From Gammaproteobacteria bacterium (GTDB lineage: Bacteria > Pseudomonadota > Gammaproteobacteria > Pseudomonadales > Balneatricaceae), in contig JAAERS010000062.1 of assembly GCA_024230095.1 (NCBI GenBank), positions 1 to 36,641 of the forward strand: DNA of 36,641 nt. Reading direction: 5' to 3'. Both the position numbers and the translations under genes were made by a program. The notes under the pieces were generated by a model. That model was not told the DNA's origin. It saw only the letters and a program-made list of their open reading frames with translations, and made no database searches. Positions within the stretch are counted from its first letter, which is position 1. Each line of letters starts with the position of its first letter. This document shows positions 33,647-36,641 of the stretch, one piece after another.

Positions 33647-35635
33647 GTGTCCAAGACCACGCTATTTAGTGACCCACAAGAGTTACCCTGCGCCAATATT
33701 CGTTGGTGTGAGGGTCATCCCACGGCTGTAGAATACGATGACGTCTATGGCTCAACTGATGATGCCATAGCGGAAAAAACACATGTATTTCTTGCCCCCA
33801 ATAACCTGTCACAACGATTTTCCCAGCTGAGCGATCAGGCCCATTTCAGTATTTTTGAGTTGGGTTTTGGTGGTGGGCTCAATTTTTTACTTACTTGGCA
33901 GCTGTGGCGACAACAACGCACTAGTAGTCAAAGCTCGGGGCGCCTTATTTATACCAGTATCGAAGGCTACCCCATGTCCATGGCAGACCTTCAACGCTGG
34001 CAACAATGGCCAGCGTTAGCCGATCTAGCCAGCCAGTTGCAAGCACAGTACCCGCTGCCCATAAAGGGCTTTCATGTTTTGCACTTTGGTGATGTCACTT
34101 TAAACCTTGTGTTAGGGCCGGTTGATGAAGCTATAAAGCAAATTCAAGGTCAGGTTGATGCGATCTATTTAGACGGATTTAACCCTGCTAATAATGCGGC
34201 TATGTGGCAGCCAGCGGTGCTGCAAAACATAGCTCGTTTGAGTCGTGCTGGCACAAGCCTAGGGACTTATAGTGCAGCACGTGTAGTGAAAGATCACTTG
34301 GTTGAAGCAGGTTTTGTGGTTTCTACGCAGTCAGGTTATGGTAAAAAACGTCACCAGTTGAGTGGTCATTATGTGCCGGCTAGTTCTGATAGCAGTCCTA
34401 AACAGGTTTATCAGGCTCCCTGGCATAGGCCACAGGTTGAGGTTAGTAAGGCCGCGCATATTGCCGTAATTGGCGCGGGCATTAGTGGTTGCAGTACGGC
34501 TTTGGCATTGCAGCAACGTGGCTATCAAGTGCAACTGATTGAAGCTAAGAGTCAGGTAGCTGATGGCGCATCGGGCAATAGGCAGGGCATGTTGTATGCC
34601 AAATTGCCTGATAATGTTACGGTGGCTGGGCAATTGCATCAACAAGGGTTGCAATACAGCATGGGTTGCTTGGTTGAGGGTCTGGATAAGCTTCACTGGC
34701 AGGCTTGCGGTTTGTTGCAGTTGGCACAAAGTGAGGCTGAGTTAGCACAGATGCAACGCTTGGTTGAGCGGCAGTTCCCAGCGCAGTGGCTAACGGCGGT
34801 CACAGCAGAGCAAGCAACGGCACAAGCTGGTCAACAGCTAAATGAAGGCGGTTTGCTTTATCACCAAGCTGGTTGGGCCAGCCCGCCTGTTTGGTGCCGG
34901 TCACTGAGTCAGCAATTAGAATTGGCTCCCTGGTTAAATACTACTTTAACAGCGCTTGCGCCTAGTCAGGACCAATGGCAACTGCAATTACAGGGTGCAC
35001 ATGCAGGCGCTTATACCTTCGATGCCGTGGTATTGTGCAATGCCACAGCGGCCAAGCAATGGCTGCCTGACCTGGCACTCCCTTTAAAGTCAGTTCGTGG
35101 GCAGGTGACCTATTTGCAGGGCGCAAATGCACCCCTTAAGGTGGTTTGTGGTGAAGGGTATGTAACGCCGGCCAAAGGGGAAAGTATGGCCGTTGGTGCC
35201 AGTTATAATTTGCACAGTGATAACCCGGCCTTGGCTGAGCAGGACCATCAAGGTAACCTGGGACGCTTGCATCAATTATTGCCCGGTAGCACTGTTGCCA
35301 GTGAACATATTTGTGGTGGTCGTGTGGGTTTTCGGGCGACAACGCCAGACTATTTGCCTATGGTAGGGCAGCTAGCTGATGCGCAGAAATTGTTGCACCA
35401 CTTTGCCCATTTACGAAAGGACAAGAACTATCGTTTTACTGAGGCAATGCCATGGCTGACTGGCTTGTATATTAATGCAGGTCACGGCTCAAAAGGCCTT
35501 ATTACGGCACCCCTTTGTGCCCAGTTGCTGGCTGCCCAGATGGCGGGCGAAGTGCTGCCTGTTGGTCGCAGTATTGCGCAAGCTTTGCACCCCAATCGTT
35601 TCTTTTTACGTGATATGATGCGACGTAAGCGCTAG
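33647..35635 (+). CDS. mnmC: Bifunctional tRNA 5-methylaminomethyl-2-thiouridine biosynthesis protein MnmC
   Basis: The 662-residue protein has both MnmC domains. The N-terminal methyltransferase part (about residues 1-240) shows ELGFGGGLNFLLTWQLW, DAIYLDGFNPANNAAMW and GYGKKRHQLSGHY. The C-terminal FAD oxidoreductase starts at AVIGAGISGCSTALAL near residue 273 and includes ASGNRQGMLYAKLP, FRATTPDYLPMVG and NAGHGSKGLITAPLCA. It converts cmnm5s2U34 to nm5s2U34 and then methylates it in certain tRNAs. The start is a GTG at 33647, fitting the family length. It lies 19 bases after the cyclophilin gene. Confidence 0.96.
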   Translation: MSKTTLFSDPQELPCANIRWCEGHPTAVEYDDVYGSTDDAIAEKTHVFLAPNNLSQRFSQLSDQAHFSIFELGFGGGLNFLLTWQLWRQQRTSSQSSGRLIYTSIEGYPMSMADLQRWQQWPALADLASQLQAQYPLPIKGFHVLHFGDVTLNLVLGPVDEAIKQIQGQVDAIYLDGFNPANNAAMWQPAVLQNIARLSRAGTSLGTYSAARVVKDHLVEAGFVVSTQSGYGKKRHQLSGHYVPASSDSSPKQVYQAPWHRPQVEVSKAAHIAVIGAGISGCSTALALQQRGYQVQLIEAKSQVADGASGNRQGMLYAKLPDNVTVAGQLHQQGLQYSMGCLVEGLDKLHWQACGLLQLAQSEAELAQMQRLVERQFPAQWLTAVTAEQATAQAGQQLNEGGLLYHQAGWASPPVWCRSLSQQLELAPWLNTTLTALAPSQDQWQLQLQGAHAGAYTFDAVVLCNATAAKQWLPDLALPLKSVRGQVTYLQGANAPLKVVCGEGYVTPAKGESMAVGASYNLHSDNPALAEQDHQGNLGRLHQLLPGSTVASEHICGGRVGFRATTPDYLPMVGQLADAQKLLHHFAHLRKDKNYRFTEAMPWLTGLYINAGHGSKGLITAPLCAQLLAAQMAGEVLPVGRSIAQALHPNRFFLRDMMRRKR

Positions 35636-35670
35636 AGCTATTTTACTATTGTTGCTAAGGACAGTTAATT

Positions 35671-36045
35671 ATGACGCCTACTGCCATTAAACTGAAAAAA
35701 ACAGATAACCAACTGCATTTGACTTATAAAGATGCCTCTTATGACTTGAGTGCTGAGTACTTGCGTGTCCTGTCGCCCAGTGCTGAGGTGCGTGGCCATT
35801 CACCTGATCAGGCGCAATTACAAGTGGGCAAAAAGTACGTCAAGATAACGGGCGTGGAAGCAGTAGGACACTACGCCGTAAAACTGACCTTTGATGACGG
35901 CCATGATTCGGGTATTTATGCATGGGATTACCTGTACGATTTGTGTATCAACCAATCCCAACATTGGCAGGTTTATATACAGGCCCTTGATAATCAGCAA
36001 CAAAGCCGTGACCCCCATGAGAGTGTAGTGCAAATAATGGGTTAA
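35671..36045 (+). CDS. DUF971 / gamma-butyrobetaine hydroxylase-like N-terminal domain protein
   Basis: A 124-residue stand-alone protein with the DUF971 pattern: LTYKDASYDLSAEYLRVLSPSAEVRGH, then VKITGVEAVGHYAVKLTFDDGHDSGIYAWDYLYDL. In larger enzymes this zinc-binding-type domain precedes the oxygenase domain of gamma-butyrobetaine hydroxylase; single-domain copies are common in gammaproteobacteria and lack a known role. The usual metal-ligating Cys and His set is not obvious in this copy. The downstream gene begins 13 bases later. Confidence 0.88.
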   Translation: MTPTAIKLKKTDNQLHLTYKDASYDLSAEYLRVLSPSAEVRGHSPDQAQLQVGKKYVKITGVEAVGHYAVKLTFDDGHDSGIYAWDYLYDLCINQSQHWQVYIQALDNQQQSRDPHESVVQIMG

Positions 36046-36058
36046 TCAGGAGCTGTTA

Positions 36059-36616
36059 ATGACCGCCGTTACTATTTCACAGCTTAATATTCAATATGAC
36101 GCCATCGAAGATCGTCTGCAGTTGAACGTATTGAGCACAGATGATGCCGAAACTCGGATTTGGTTGACCCGCCGTTATGTGCGCTTATTGCTAAAAGAAC
36201 TGCAGCAGATAAGAGGCGATAGTCTGTCTGAAAAGCAGCTTTGGCGACAGGATCAAGCAAACGTTGGTAGCGGACAGGCTTCTACTTCTGAAGATGCTAA
36301 TGTCAGTGTTGCCAATGCTGATGTGCGATTTGATGATGTGTATATGGCCACTGATGATACCCATCTGCCGTTGGGTGAAGAGCCGATACTGGTAGCGCGT
36401 ATCGGCCTGCGAGAAAATGACAATGGTAATTTGCAGTTAACCCTCGGTCAAGAACATAAAGGGAGTATGCAGATGGAGTTGGATCTGCCTGAGGACTTGG
36501 TGATCAAATTGTTAACGATGTTATATAAAGCATCGTCGGTAGCAGAATGGGATCTGGGTTTGGCGCCACAGAATGAGGTTTATGCCCACGATTTAAGTGG
36601 TGCCGTGCTGCATTAG
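36059..36616 (+). CDS. Unrecognised acidic cytoplasmic protein
   Basis: A 185-residue protein with no signal peptide or membrane segment. The N-terminal part (ISQLNIQYDAIEDRLQLNVLSTDDAETRIWLTRRYVRLLLKEL) and the C-terminal part (DLPEDLVIKLLTMLYKASSVAEWDL) look like folded blocks. They are joined by a Ser/Ala/Asp-rich stretch at about residues 70-100 that appears low in complexity. CAGGAG precedes the ATG. It lies 13 bases after the DUF971 gene, so they are likely cotranscribed. I do not recognise a family and propose no function. Confidence 0.75.
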   Translation: MTAVTISQLNIQYDAIEDRLQLNVLSTDDAETRIWLTRRYVRLLLKELQQIRGDSLSEKQLWRQDQANVGSGQASTSEDANVSVANADVRFDDVYMATDDTHLPLGEEPILVARIGLRENDNGNLQLTLGQEHKGSMQMELDLPEDLVIKLLTMLYKASSVAEWDLGLAPQNEVYAHDLSGAVLH

Positions 36617-36641
36617 TCATAAACAAATAACGGTGTTATTA

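Overview
The window reads as a chromosomal segment of a gammaproteobacterium, probably marine or aquatic. Close relatives of Escherichia coli housekeeping proteins (PdhR, AceE/AceF, GlpR, GlpD, YajQ, YciB, YadGH, PpiA, MnmC, GroESL) sit next to sodium- or solute-gradient transporters (a TRAP system and a Na+/phosphate family protein) typical of marine bacteria. I cannot name the genus. No CRISPR array, insertion sequence, prophage, rRNA or tRNA was seen.

Bases 1-11257 form an organophosphate and glycerol-phosphate region, all on the + strand. It holds the 3' end of a glycerophosphodiester phosphodiesterase, a DeoR-type regulator, a phosphonate-type ABC importer (binding protein, ATPase, two permeases) with a class IIA HAD enzyme tightly attached, and a class IIB HAD phosphatase. 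These are followed by a clear GlpR, a clear aerobic glycerol-3-phosphate dehydrogenase GlpD, and a Na/Pi-family transporter with a PhoU-like tail. Read together, this could import a phosphorylated organic compound, cleave it, feed the glycerol-phosphate part to dihydroxyacetone phosphate and expel surplus phosphate. That reading is inference. GlpR-like half sites lie upstream of glpR and over the -35 of a good glpD promoter.

Bases 11354-22154 are centred on pyruvate. On the - strand are nadC, an AEC-family carrier and a TRAP transporter (dctM, dctQ, dctP). Divergent from dctP is pdhR, then aceE and aceF. Two near-consensus PdhR operators lie in the dctP-pdhR intergenic region, one downstream of the predicted dctP promoter and one over the -35 of a predicted pdhR promoter. 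This suggests the TRAP system carries pyruvate or a related monocarboxylate. A terminator separates pdhR from aceE, and a 16-bp inverted repeat there consists of two sites resembling the HexR consensus.

Bases 22213-36641 are housekeeping and small conserved genes: an Lrp/AsnC regulator, a PanE-like reductase, yajQ, an EamA exporter, an alkyltransferase-like protein, fxsA, and groES-groEL with a heat-shock-type promoter and a strong terminator. Then come a YadGH-type ABC exporter with a YciC-like membrane protein, a small unknown protein coupled to a thioesterase, yciB, a YciI-family gene, a periplasmic cyclophilin, mnmC, a DUF971 gene and an unrecognised acidic protein.
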